From Nitrososphaerota archaeon (GTDB taxonomy: Archaea > Thermoproteota > Nitrososphaeria > Nitrososphaerales > Gagatemarchaeaceae): a stretch of 36,900 nucleotides of DNA. Made by a program: the position numbers and the translations under genes. Below are positions 14,942-22,336 of this stretch, piece by piece (position 1 is the stretch's first letter; each line of letters starts with the position of its first letter). The stretch spans positions 1 through 36,900 of the forward strand of contig JAPCJK010000007.1 in assembly GCA_027886975.1 (NCBI GenBank), in the 5' to 3' direction. A model generated the notes under the pieces. That model was not told the DNA's origin and did not search any database. It saw nothing but the letters and a program-made list of their open reading frames with translations.

Positions 14942-16117
14942 TCAGCTTGTCATCCCCTTTATCTCCAGCGCAAGTCTTTCGAACTTGCTTAACAGTTCCA
15001 TTTGGTCAAACTTCCATTTCTTGGCTTCTTGGTCGTAGAGGCTGGGTGAGATTGAAAACCTCAACGCGTTAGCTTGGTCCATGAAGTGCCAAGAAGCTTT
15101 CTGTCGAACTGGCGATGTGACATCCTTCACGAATGATAACGCTTCGGTCATCGTTTCCATCGGGAAGGCGATTTGGGCAAAATAGTTCTGGCCTCCAGCC
15201 TCGAACCAGACGAATGGTAATTGATTGACTTTCGTCATCAGCTCCATCCTCTCGGTCTCAGTCACGCCGCTTACCATCAACTCGAGCCACATGTACCTGT
15301 GTCTCCGGTGAAGTGCCCTCTCTAACTTCGGGTCGTATCGCGTCCCTGTCCAATTGACCATATACCCTTTGAGCAACCCATTTCCAATTATGTGCTTGCG
15401 ATAGTGCCAAGTCAAGGTCTTGTAATTCACTTGAATCTTATCTCCAATTTCAGTTAAGGAAGCGCTAGGATCTATCTGGAGTTGCTCGATTATCTTCAGG
15501 TCAGTCGAGTCGATCTTGGCTTTGGCAGAAGGAGAGTAGGCAAAAGAGCCAGGATCTAACTTGGGCTTCGACGCCCAGTCGTATTGCCAAGCGTCGTGCT
15601 CGAAGTCGTAAATTTCCGAATGCATTGGAACCACCCTTGCCCATTCGAAAGGAACTGCGTGGATTGAACTGAACACTCCTTTCTGCTTGAGAGTGTGCAT
15701 GAACCGAATCCAGTCACTCGAGTGCTCCTGAGGAACATTTGCGTGAATAGAGTACAGGTCCTCAGGAAGGGCCTTCATGAAGCTGGTAAGGTAACACAGT
15801 TCGTTCATCGCCATCAGTATTGCATCCCCATAGGGCCTGTAGTCCTCCGAAAATTCCGCGAATGCGATTACCCTCCTAAGACCCAACCTTTCGTGATTGG
15901 GGATTGCCGCCAAAGTGTAGCCTCTCTTCAGCAATCTTTCCTTGTACCAATATCTCGCCGTCTCCTTGTGAACTCCGAGTTCCCTTGCAATCTGAGTAAT
16001 CTGAGGCCCTTCCTTCGTAATCAGCTTGACAAGCTCAGCAATCTTGGAATTCGTGTCTTGGTTGTTGGGTGAACGTTCGGTCGGGCGTTCAGTTCTGGCG
16101 TTGGGCTCTAGAACCAT
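14942..16117 (-). CDS. Double-HTH transcription regulator, paralog 2
   Basis: 391 residues. A Ser/Asn-rich head leads to the first HTH (QITQIARELGVHKETARYWY, about 40-59) and a sensing region (AMNELCYLTSFMKALPEDLY). A second HTH is at about 205-240 (DLKIIEQLQIDPSASLTEIGDKIQVNYKTLTWHY), and a second sensing region follows with MTKVNQLPFVWFEAGG. It is much closer to paralog 3 (16280-17407), its divergent neighbour, than to paralog 1: both have MNxLCYLTxxxxxxP and LPF(V/I)W. The 160-bp divergent promoter region contains one copy of the 42-bp element. The peptide at 14788 converges on its end. Confidence 0.8.
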   Translation of the reverse strand: MVLEPNARTERPTERSPNNQDTNSKIAELVKLITKEGPQITQIARELGVHKETARYWYKERLLKRGYTLAAIPNHERLGLRRVIAFAEFSEDYRPYGDAILMAMNELCYLTSFMKALPEDLYSIHANVPQEHSSDWIRFMHTLKQKGVFSSIHAVPFEWARVVPMHSEIYDFEHDAWQYDWASKPKLDPGSFAYSPSAKAKIDSTDLKIIEQLQIDPSASLTEIGDKIQVNYKTLTWHYRKHIIGNGLLKGYMVNWTGTRYDPKLERALHRRHRYMWLELMVSGVTETERMELMTKVNQLPFVWFEAGGQNYFAQIAFPMETMTEALSFVKDVTSPVRQKASWHFMDQANALRFSISPSLYDQEAKKWKFDQMELLSKFERLALEIKGMTS

Positions 16118-16222
16118 CTGCTCTCCCCCGCCGATGTCAAACGACCGTTTATTATTCGAGATGGGTCGACTACCAAAGTCGAAGCAATTTACGTTATCGC
16201 TTGCCGTGCGCTGGCAAATTTA

Positions 16223-16264
16223 AATATTCCATAGATTCGTAAACACAAATTCCATGGAACCTTA
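16223..16264 (+). promoter_or_regulatory. 42-bp promoter/operator element, copy A
   Basis: Begins AATATTCCATAGAT and ends TTCCATGGAACCTTA. ATTCCAT and ATGGAA form an outer inverted repeat. A TATA box (TTTAAATA) overlaps its left end and lies about 28 bases before the internal ATG at 16254. The same 42-bp arrangement recurs at 17732-17773 with identical spacing. Confidence 0.6.
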
Positions 16265-16279
16265 TGGAGTCTTCGGCGT

Positions 16280-17407
16280 TTGAAGCCTGACCTAAGAGAA
16301 AAACAGGCCAGACTAGCTACACTGATGCAGGAACGCGGGCCCAGGATCACGGAGATTGCAAGGAAGCTTGACGAGAGTCCGGAGACAGTCAGGTACTGGT
16401 TCAAGCACAACATTCTAGGCCGAAGAGGTGTTGCGTACCAAGCTGTTCTGAACTACGAGGGGCTGGGGTTCAAGAGAATTCATGCAGTCATAGACTTCGC
16501 CGACGACTACCTACCCCATGCCAAGGAAATCCTCATCTCGATGAACAGCCTCTGCTATCTGACAAATTACTTCCGGACCTTCCCGAGCGGCTACTACGTC
16601 ATCCTTCTGACGGTGCCCTCTCAGTTTGAGCGTCAGTATCGTCGGCTGCTCGCGGACATGCAGGAGGTTGGCATCTTCCGTCTTTTGCAGGTCGACGGGT
16701 TAGACTGGATTCGAGCATCACCAATGAAGACGAAGTATTTCGATTTCGGCACGGGGAAGTGGGATTTCGATTGGTCCAAGATTGTCAGCGAAAAGAAATC
16801 GGTTGCTCCCAAGTTGAATCCGAGAGGCCTCGTTCGGTTCGACCGTGAAGACCTTCTGATACTCCAGAAGCTCCAGGTGGACGCTACGAAATCGCTCGGT
16901 AAGATTTCGCGTGAGCTGAAAATACCCTATCCCCAAGTCTACAATCATTTTGGCCATATTACCGATGCAGGGCAGGTCCTTCTTTACAGGATTAATTGGC
17001 CAGCTACTGGACCGAGAAGCCAAGAAGACCTGAAGGCGTGGCAACAGCAGCACGCCCACATGGGGATACAGTTCATTGTAAGAAGTTCGACTGAGTCCGA
17101 ACAACGTGAGCTTATGACCAAGATGGACCGGTTGCCCTTCATCTGGAGCAACGGGGTGGGCGAAGGAATTTTCTACTCGGAATTCACTGTGCCGCTCGAG
17201 TATTACTCAGAAACATTCCAGTACCTCGCTCAAGCGCTTCTCGACTCGAGGGGAAGAACTGAGTACTTCATAGGCGATCAAATCAACGCCCTTTCGTTCA
17301 CCGTCCCAACACGTCTTTACGACAAGGAAACTGAAGCCTGGACGAACAACGCGGATGAGGCCCTTACGAAGTTCAAGAACCTCGTCTTGACGCTCAACGG
17401 CAGTTAG
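16280..17407 (+). CDS. Double-HTH transcription regulator, paralog 3
   Basis: 375 residues. First HTH RITEIARKLDESPETVRYWF (about 20-39); sensing region SMNSLCYLTNYFRTFPSGYYVILL; second HTH about 194-228 (DLLILQKLQVDATKSLGKISRELKIPYPQVYNHF); second sensing region MTKMDRLPFIWSNGVGEG. It is paralogous to the other two regulators. The start is TTG at 16280, overlapping the stop of a 9-codon upstream frame (ATG 16254, TGA 16281-16283) by TTGA. If transcription starts at that ATG, as the TATA box predicts, the regulator would be translated by coupling. Copy A of the 42-bp element sits directly in its promoter, so autoregulation is likely. Confidence 0.8.
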   Translation: MKPDLREKQARLATLMQERGPRITEIARKLDESPETVRYWFKHNILGRRGVAYQAVLNYEGLGFKRIHAVIDFADDYLPHAKEILISMNSLCYLTNYFRTFPSGYYVILLTVPSQFERQYRRLLADMQEVGIFRLLQVDGLDWIRASPMKTKYFDFGTGKWDFDWSKIVSEKKSVAPKLNPRGLVRFDREDLLILQKLQVDATKSLGKISRELKIPYPQVYNHFGHITDAGQVLLYRINWPATGPRSQEDLKAWQQQHAHMGIQFIVRSSTESEQRELMTKMDRLPFIWSNGVGEGIFYSEFTVPLEYYSETFQYLAQALLDSRGRTEYFIGDQINALSFTVPTRLYDKETEAWTNNADEALTKFKNLVLTLNGS

Positions 17408-17510
17408 TCTTGAGCACTAACCGTTAATCGCTTGAGTCTCTCGAACGGGTTGTTGAAGGCCCTAAAGAGCGCTCCGAAGGTAAGATTTACCCTAGAATTA
17501 GTTAGTGCAA

Positions 17511-17640
17511 GTCCATGTGAATTCTCACTTTTGAGGGGGAAACGCAGGGCTATGAGCCCGGGGCTGGTCGGGCGCTAGGGGAAAGATCGGGCCAAGTGAG
17601 ATTCAGCATGAACCAGAGGGGCACTCCTCTGGAATTACCG
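17511..17640 (+). ncRNA. Candidate structured RNA
   Basis: A 320-base stretch between regulator 3 and the nuclease-like gene has no ORF but nested pairing. TGAATTCTCACTT (17518-17530) pairs with AAGTGAGATTCA (17594-17605) except for one bulged base. Inside is a GGGCT-ATG-AGCCC hairpin (17547-17559) and more GC-rich sequence. A further hairpin CCAGAGG-GGCACT-CCTCTGG (17613-17632) follows. No known family (RNase P, SRP, 5S, known riboswitches) was recognised. Strand is a guess from the direction of flanking genes. Confidence 0.3.
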
Positions 17641-17731
17641 TAACAAATTCTGTGGTGGTCACCGTCTGCCTCGATTCTTCTATTGTGAATCTTCTAAGTT
17701 TCGTGCGGAATTGCTAAATAGAATGCTGGTT

Positions 17732-17773
17732 AATATTCCATAGATATATGACTATAATATCCATGGAATCTTA
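17732..17773 (+). promoter_or_regulatory. 42-bp promoter/operator element, copy B
   Basis: Begins AATATTCCATAGAT (14 bases identical to copy A) and ends ATCCATGGAATCTTA. The outer ATTCCAT...ATGGAAT is a perfect 7-bp inverted repeat. TTAATATT at its left edge is a possible TATA box. It precedes the nuclease-like gene at 17804. Confidence 0.6.
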
Positions 17774-17803
17774 GCGGTTGCTAGTTGCTTCTCCCCAGGG
17801 GGC

Positions 17804-18367
17804 ATGGAGATCGAGGGTGCAATCGCGGAAGTAGTTGCGGCTACGATTGAAGAGGCCGGAGCCAGGCTCAGAACGGCGCTGGCGCTCGGACCGGAGGTAA
17901 GTACAATCAGACTACTGCTCGATCCGACGAGCGCCCAATTCGCTCCCTGGTTGGAAGCTGCGAAGGCCGCGTCCCGGGAGGTCAGAGGGCAGATGGTCCA
18001 AGGACTCTTTGGGAGGTTATTCGCCAATGCCGGCTATGAAGTAGAACTCGGACAAGAGCTTGACGTTTTTGCTAGGGGCAGGCTCAGGTCATTGCTCGTC
18101 GAAGTGAAGTCGTCGTTGGATGGAGGAAGTTTCGGTTCGCAGAAAGGAATCACCCAGCTCGAAGGTTACTTGGTTGCGAGTGAGAGGAGAAGAGCCCAGA
18201 GATGGCTGGGTACGATGGGAATCAACAATCCCATAGAGCTGTCTGCCTCTCTTAGGGCATATATGAGGGGCGGAAATGTCGGTCTTGTTGAAGTCAGGTG
18301 GGTGGCGCCGGAGAATACACTGCCCCCGTACCTGTGGTCAGTACGTGAGGGTGACGCCACGGGATAA
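17804..18367 (+). CDS. PD-(D/E)XK nuclease-like protein
   Basis: 187 residues. A helical N-terminal half (MEIEGAIAEVVAATIEEAGARL...) precedes a restriction-endonuclease-like core: LFANAGYEVELGQELDVFARGRLRSLLVEVKSS, where Asp in ELDVF and Glu-x-Lys in VEVK have the spacing of the PD-(D/E)XK active site. QLEGYL follows as the usual downstream helix. Nuclease activity is inferred, and the target is unknown; no methyltransferase or specificity subunit is nearby. The ATG is preceded by AGGGGG. It shares the 42-bp operator with regulator 3 and overlaps the convergent 18338-18784 gene by 30 bases. Confidence 0.62.
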   Translation: MEIEGAIAEVVAATIEEAGARLRTALALGPEVSTIRLLLDPTSAQFAPWLEAAKAASREVRGQMVQGLFGRLFANAGYEVELGQELDVFARGRLRSLLVEVKSSLDGGSFGSQKGITQLEGYLVASERRRAQRWLGTMGINNPIELSASLRAYMRGGNVGLVEVRWVAPENTLPPYLWSVREGDATG

Positions 18368-18784
18368 TTCGAAGAACTTGGCTGTCTCGTCCATTGCATC
18401 AGGGTCGTCAAAACCAACTGGGGCCGTTTTTCCTTTGTCTTGGGTTTCTTCAGGGGGAAAGAATCGGCTGTCTATTTGGTCGACATATGATTTGGCGTCG
18501 CGCGGGGCTAATCCTCTTCTGATCTTGTCTGCTCTGATTTTGATTGCGGATGCCAGCCTTTTCGTTTCGTCTTCGGTGAAAGAGATGGTCTCAGACTCGT
18601 TCTTCGGCAGCTCGACTCCCTCTTCTTCTGCGATGTGACGGACCCAGCCCCAATAGAGGTACGATAGTGAACGCCGATTGCCATTCTTTGCTTCAGCATA
18701 AATGGCCAAGGCGATTCTCCGTGCCATCCAATCATGTGGCGGTCGCTTATAACGCCCCCTGAGCGAAATTCGAACCTGAGTCAA
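18338..18784 (-). CDS. Hypothetical protein
   Basis: 148 residues from a TTG. Basic N-terminal half (SLRGRYKRPPHDWMARRIALAIYAEAK) with helical character, then an acidic middle (ETISFTEDETKRLASAIKIRADKIRRG) and a Pro/Asp-rich tail. No signal, TM segment or recognised domain. The 3' end overlaps the nuclease-like gene on the other strand by 30 bases. AGATAACC about 27 bases upstream of the TTG could be its TATA box. It may belong with the GGGPS/Elf1 transcript upstream, since the gap is only 24 bases. Confidence 0.5.
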   Translation of the reverse strand: MTQVRISLRGRYKRPPHDWMARRIALAIYAEAKNGNRRSLSYLYWGWVRHIAEEEGVELPKNESETISFTEDETKRLASAIKIRADKIRRGLAPRDAKSYVDQIDSRFFPPEETQDKGKTAPVGFDDPDAMDETAKFFELSRGVTLTY

Positions 18785-18808
18785 TTGAGAAGGCCGGAAG
18801 CGAGTTGG

Positions 18809-19579
18809 TTATCTCTTGAGAATCTTCACTATCTGTTTTAGCGTCCCTTCGAATTTGGGGGACTGTAGTAAATTTCCAATCACAAGTATGTCCGCACCGC
18901 CCTTCGCCACCTTAGCTGCTGTTTCAGCCGTTGTGATCCCACCCCCTACAATCAAGAGCCCGTCGTAGGCCTTTCTTACCGCGCGAATGGTCTCTCTGGG
19001 TATCGGTTCACCCGAGCCACTCCCAGCTTCCAAGTACAGAGTCCTCATTCCGAGATACTTCGCGGCCAGGGCGTAGATTACCGCGAGGTTGGGTTTTGAA
19101 GAAGGAAGACTGTTAACCTGGCCTATGAAGCTAGTAGCACTGTTGTTGCCGAAGACCAAGTAGGCCATTGGAATGCTCTCAATCCCACTCCTTTGGACCT
19201 CCACTGCCCCCAGGGCCTGAGCCCCTACAATGAAGTAGGTGTTGGTCGAGTTGAGGAGGCTGCTGAAGAGAATGGCGTCGGCAAAACGTGAAACGCCTGT
19301 GATGTTCCCAGGAAAGAGCACGACTGGAACTTGTGATTTGTGATTTTGATGTGACCCCTTGTGACCTCTTATTGCCTTAACCACCGCGTCGAGCCGAGTT
19401 TGGTTGGCCAGAGTCGACCCTCCGACCAGAATCAGAGAGGCTCCGGCGGCGATTGCCTTGCCAGCAGTCTCAGCCGCTTGTTTTGGAGAGAAGTCTTCCG
19501 GGTCTATCAGAGCTGCGACGATTGGGCCCTTCTTCGTTTCATGTAAGAGGCGTGTCTCTACTGGCCCAAGAGAGATCAA
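18809..19579 (-). CDS. Geranylgeranylglyceryl phosphate synthase
   Basis: Joins geranylgeranyl diphosphate to sn-glycerol-1-phosphate, the first committed step of archaeal ether lipids. 256 residues, TIM-barrel family. Motifs: LIDPEDF near the N-terminus, VLFPGN for the phosphate end, YLEAGSGSG (substrate loop), IVGGGI and DILVIGN for phosphate binding. A His/Lys-rich insert (GHKGSHQNHKSQ) between RG and VPVVLF is unusual. TTG start one base after the elf1 stop, so both form an operon, with elf1 first. Confidence 0.92.
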   Translation of the reverse strand: MISLGPVETRLLHETKKGPIVAALIDPEDFSPKQAAETAGKAIAAGASLILVGGSTLANQTRLDAVVKAIRGHKGSHQNHKSQVPVVLFPGNITGVSRFADAILFSSLLNSTNTYFIVGAQALGAVEVQRSGIESIPMAYLVFGNNSATSFIGQVNSLPSSKPNLAVIYALAAKYLGMRTLYLEAGSGSGEPIPRETIRAVRKAYDGLLIVGGGITTAETAAKVAKGGADILVIGNLLQSPKFEGTLKQIVKILKR

Positions 19580-19580
19580 T

Positions 19581-19841
19581 TCAGGCCCCGGCTTTGGCGT
19601 AGTCGTCGACGAAGGTGTTGTACACGTCGATGTCGGCTCGCTTGAACGGGTACCTCAACTCTCTGCCTGCGTGAAGAGGACAGTTAGGGTTCCCACATGT
19701 GACCTTGAAGACGAAATCTTGTGATTCCTCATCCTGGTCTGATGTGATTCTTATGGTCGTCATACCACATCGGGGGCAGGCGAAGACCCTTGGCAGCGTC
19801 CGGTGGACAACTCGAAGAGTTTTCTTGCGTCTCCTACCCAT
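19581..19841 (-). CDS. Elf1-like transcription elongation factor
   Basis: 86 residues: basic head MGRRRKKTLRVVHRTLP, then a four-cysteine zinc ribbon (FACPRCG at 17-23; VTCGNPNCPLHAG at 48-60), then RYPFKRADIDVYNTFVDDYAKA, the conserved tail of archaeal Elf1 proteins (DVYNxFID...). Eukaryotic Elf1 binds RNA polymerase II during elongation. The archaeal factor is largely restricted to TACK lineages, which helps place this genome. AAATAACA about 22 bases before the ATG may be its TATA box. First gene of an operon with GGGPS. Confidence 0.88.
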   Translation of the reverse strand: MGRRRKKTLRVVHRTLPRVFACPRCGMTTIRITSDQDEESQDFVFKVTCGNPNCPLHAGRELRYPFKRADIDVYNTFVDDYAKAGA

Positions 19842-20033
19842 CTATCTCACCCGCTCGTCTGTTATTTCAGGTAGATAAGATAGCGTCTCATGCGCTCGCT
19901 GGGGCTCTTGCAGATTTTGAATCGTTGTGAGTCTGATTCCTTATTATTTTCATCAAAGTAGGGTAAGGTCGAGGTTTTTCGGAAAAGTGGGGTTAGGGAA
20001 TGTTAATACGTAATTGGCGGACAAGAAGGGGGC

Positions 20034-20411
20034 ATGAGCTTGCCCGAACGTCTAGTGAAAGAGTCTTCCCTTACATCGCGGCAGTTGGAGTCGTTGATAG
20101 GTTACATGCGCGTCGCTTCAGGAGAGATCAGGTTTCGAGACGCTGCTTCAATCGCTTCATCGGGCCGAACAAAGGGAGTTGAGAGGCCCTTGACTATAGG
20201 TTCCTACTATCGGACCCTGACCCAGGCCCGCACAAACATCAGAGAATCGCTTGTCACAGTCCTGATCGGCATGCAGCTGGGCGTCGTAAAGGCGGAGGAA
20301 GTCCGCAAATTGTTCGAGTTGGTCGGCGCCGGAGCCAGGGAACTCTCTGAAAATGATCAGGACCGCTTCATACAAGTCCTAGGAGTCCTTTTGGACCGTA
20401 TCATCCTGTGA
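20034..20411 (+). CDS. Conserved-looking helical hypothetical protein
   Basis: 125 residues, soluble and nearly all helical: LTSRQLESLIGYMRVASGEIRFRDAAS, then PLTIGSYYRTLTQARTNIRESLVTVLIGMQLGVVKAEEVRKLFELV. The first part (ASIASSGRTKGVERPLTIGSYYR) suggests DNA or nucleotide contact but matches no family I recognise. The ATG has both AGGGGG before it and TTAATACG about 30 bases upstream. It precedes the membrane-anchored winged-helix gene on the same strand by about 100 bases. Confidence 0.62.
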   Translation: MSLPERLVKESSLTSRQLESLIGYMRVASGEIRFRDAASIASSGRTKGVERPLTIGSYYRTLTQARTNIRESLVTVLIGMQLGVVKAEEVRKLFELVGAGARELSENDQDRFIQVLGVLLDRIIL

Positions 20412-20530
20412 CGAACATCACGCCCAAGCAGCAATCACGTCTCAGGGGAAGAGGGAAATCGCATGAGAGCGAACTGAGGCTCATCACGTGGGGTCACGCT
20501 TAAATCACAACATTGAGTGATGTCACGCCG

Positions 20531-21232
20531 TTGGCCCTGCTGGACGACGCGACTACTATTGCGCTTCTCGTGACCTCGGCCTTCTTTGTCGCCCTCGCTA
20601 TCGGCCTCCTGGTCAGGTACCGACAGCTTTCGCAGAAGATCGCAGGCTCCTCCGACCTCGGCCATGACCTTTGGGACGCCCTTGAGCAGAGGATGAGAAA
20701 GCAGGACGAGCGGATACTCGACATGATGGGGAGGATGGAGGTCGTCCAGGCTCGAGTTATGGCTCCGCCCCCAGCCCCAGAGCCGATGGTCCAACCTTCG
20801 ACTCCGCCCGCAGCGCTTGCGAAGTCACAACCCGAGGAAGAACCAAGTGATGTCGAGAGGGAACCACGAACCATGCAACAGCCCGTGTCACAACCAAGGT
20901 CACAGGAGTCACGACCATCACAGCAGGAACTGGCCCCCGAGGCCCCACAGGCACCCCCCACCCCACAGCCGGAGCCCGCGCAGCAACATGAGACGCCACC
21001 GGGGGCAGACCTGATGCTCGATGAGACACAGCTGGCGACATTGAGACTGCTCGCCGAGGGCACGAAGAACACGCGTCAGCTTACTGACACACTCAAGAAG
21101 TCGCGCGAGCACACGGCGCGGCTGATGAAGGAGCTGTTCGACCTGGGCCTCGTCAGACGGAATGTCGCGACCAAACCGTTCGTATATCAGATCACTGATG
21201 AAGGGCGGCGCAAGCTGGAATCGAGCGGTTAG
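20531..21232 (+). CDS. Membrane-anchored winged-helix protein
   Basis: About 233 residues in three parts. An N-terminal TM helix (TIALLVTSAFFVALAIGLLVRY) leads into a coiled-coil-like charged helix (ALEQRMRKQDERILDMMGRMEVVQ). A ~90-residue linker very rich in Pro, Gln and Glu follows (about 80-165). At the C-terminus is a MarR-like winged helix (ETQLATLRLLAEGTKNTRQLTDTLKKSREHTARLMKELFDLGLVRR, wing TKPFVYQITDEGRRKL). The DNA-binding end should be cytoplasmic, tethered to the membrane. TTAAAT 24 bases upstream favours the TTG at 20531; the track start at 20513 adds six residues. Confidence 0.75.
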   Translation: MALLDDATTIALLVTSAFFVALAIGLLVRYRQLSQKIAGSSDLGHDLWDALEQRMRKQDERILDMMGRMEVVQARVMAPPPAPEPMVQPSTPPAALAKSQPEEEPSDVEREPRTMQQPVSQPRSQESRPSQQELAPEAPQAPPTPQPEPAQQHETPPGADLMLDETQLATLRLLAEGTKNTRQLTDTLKKSREHTARLMKELFDLGLVRRNVATKPFVYQITDEGRRKLESSG

Positions 21233-21293
21233 CGAATCTTTCGTTCGAAGTCAATCTGCCGAGCCATCGGTCAAGGGCCTGTTCGTGTAAGAA

Positions 21294-21611
21294 TCAACCT
21301 GACTCGAGAGTCGTCATAATATCGGAATGTATGATTCTGGGCTCGCCTATCTGAAAGCCTCTCGCTTCAAACCTCTTGAGGGCATCCTTCCATTCCTTGC
21401 TTGCCAGGTTTTTCTCTAGGCTGTGGTTACTTTGCCAGAGTGTTATGTAAGTAATCTCGTTCGAGATTACCCGGTTGCGAAGAAGATACATCCCAAGAAA
21501 ACCCTTTCCAATTCGGGTCTTCAAGAAAGGAACGGAGATTTCCTCAAGGGCCTTTGCGAACTTCTTGTCCTCGCCCTCTTTGACAACAATTGTCCAGAGC
21601 CTAGCTACCCT
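21294..21611 (-). CDS. ABM-like dimeric alpha-beta barrel protein
   Basis: About 105 residues from the ATG at 21611 (MRVARLWTIVV). The order beta-strand, helix EDKKFAKALEEISVPFL, strand GFLGMYLLRN, strand ITYITLWQS, then helix LEKNLASKEWKDALKRF fits the antibiotic-biosynthesis-monooxygenase/Dabb fold. Members act as small monooxygenases, heme-degrading enzymes or ligand-binding dimers. No catalytic residue can be assigned here. An alternative start at 21629 adds six residues. Confidence 0.6.
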   Translation of the reverse strand, partial: RVARLWTIVVKEGEDKKFAKALEEISVPFLKTRIGKGFLGMYLLRNRVISNEITYITLWQSNHSLEKNLASKEWKDALKRFEARGFQIGEPRIIHSDIMTTLESG

Positions 21612-21855
21612 CATCGGCTGCCAAATCAATGCGAACGCCAGGGTGCTTTAAGGATTGGATTTCGTGTGATGACTCTCGGACTACCCTGACTAGGAGTTGC
21701 TGAGATACGAGCTTGTAGCAAGCAGCTTGCTCGTTGATTCGACTGGTCGGCCTGATTTTGACACAACGTTCTGATGGGGTTGGCTATCCCTTCGATGGCA
21801 GGACGAGCCACTCAAGCGAGGTAGTGAGGTGCAAAACATGACGGTGCCAGCAGGA

Positions 21856-22131
21856 TCACGCCGTCATACAGAAAGTGGGCGACCTGCTTGCGGATGTAAC
21901 CATCTTAAAGCCATTGCACGCACCGAATACCATACCGACATTGAAGTAGTGGAATGAGACAGACCCATAGAAATTGGGAACAAACGGGCCCTGGGGGCAG
22001 GGATTGCCGTAGCAAGGCACGTTTGCGGTTTCGGGGACGACTGGAATGAACAAGACGAAGAGAGTCGCACATTCAACGACTATTATGCTGAGAACCACGA
22101 CCAAGCCTAGACTCATTCTCGCGGCTTTCAC
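21856..22131 (-). CDS. Small single-TM protein with Cys-rich ectodomain
   Basis: 91 residues: TM helix MSLGLVVVLSIIVVECATLFVLFIPVVPE, then an outside part with four cysteines (VPCYGNPCPQG, FGACNG, TFCMTA) and GSVSFHYFNVGMVFG. Start is GTG at 22131 or ATG at 22116; TATAACG lies 15 or 30 bases upstream of these. It resembles 14135-14521 at the helix end (FIPVVP vs FVPVIP), and 22687-23271 also ends in a Cys-containing outside domain after VPFIPLG. Function unknown. Confidence 0.55.
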   Translation of the reverse strand: MKAARMSLGLVVVLSIIVVECATLFVLFIPVVPETANVPCYGNPCPQGPFVPNFYGSVSFHYFNVGMVFGACNGFKMVTSASRSPTFCMTA

Positions 22132-22336
22132 TTCTTGGATTGTACGTTATACGCCTGCTTTTTAGAACAACCTAGCAGTTTTGGTGGCGTTGGATGGATT
22201 CGGAATTGCATGTTCTGAGCGATTTTATTACGTCGTCAATACCTCAACCAAGTGGTTTCCTTAACCAATGATTGAATGGCGGCGCGGGGCATAAGCCGGA
22301 CTCGTCGCTGGAGGGACCTGGGGAATCATAACTGCT

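Noticed and set aside
16223-17773. Transposon with 42-bp terminal repeats
   Set aside because: The copies are direct, not inverted; only a regulator lies between them, no transposase, and no target duplication was seen.
18750-18790. tRNA T-arm-like GGTTCGAATTTCGC on the minus strand
   Set aside because: Stem does not pair and the bases are coding for the 18338-18784 protein.
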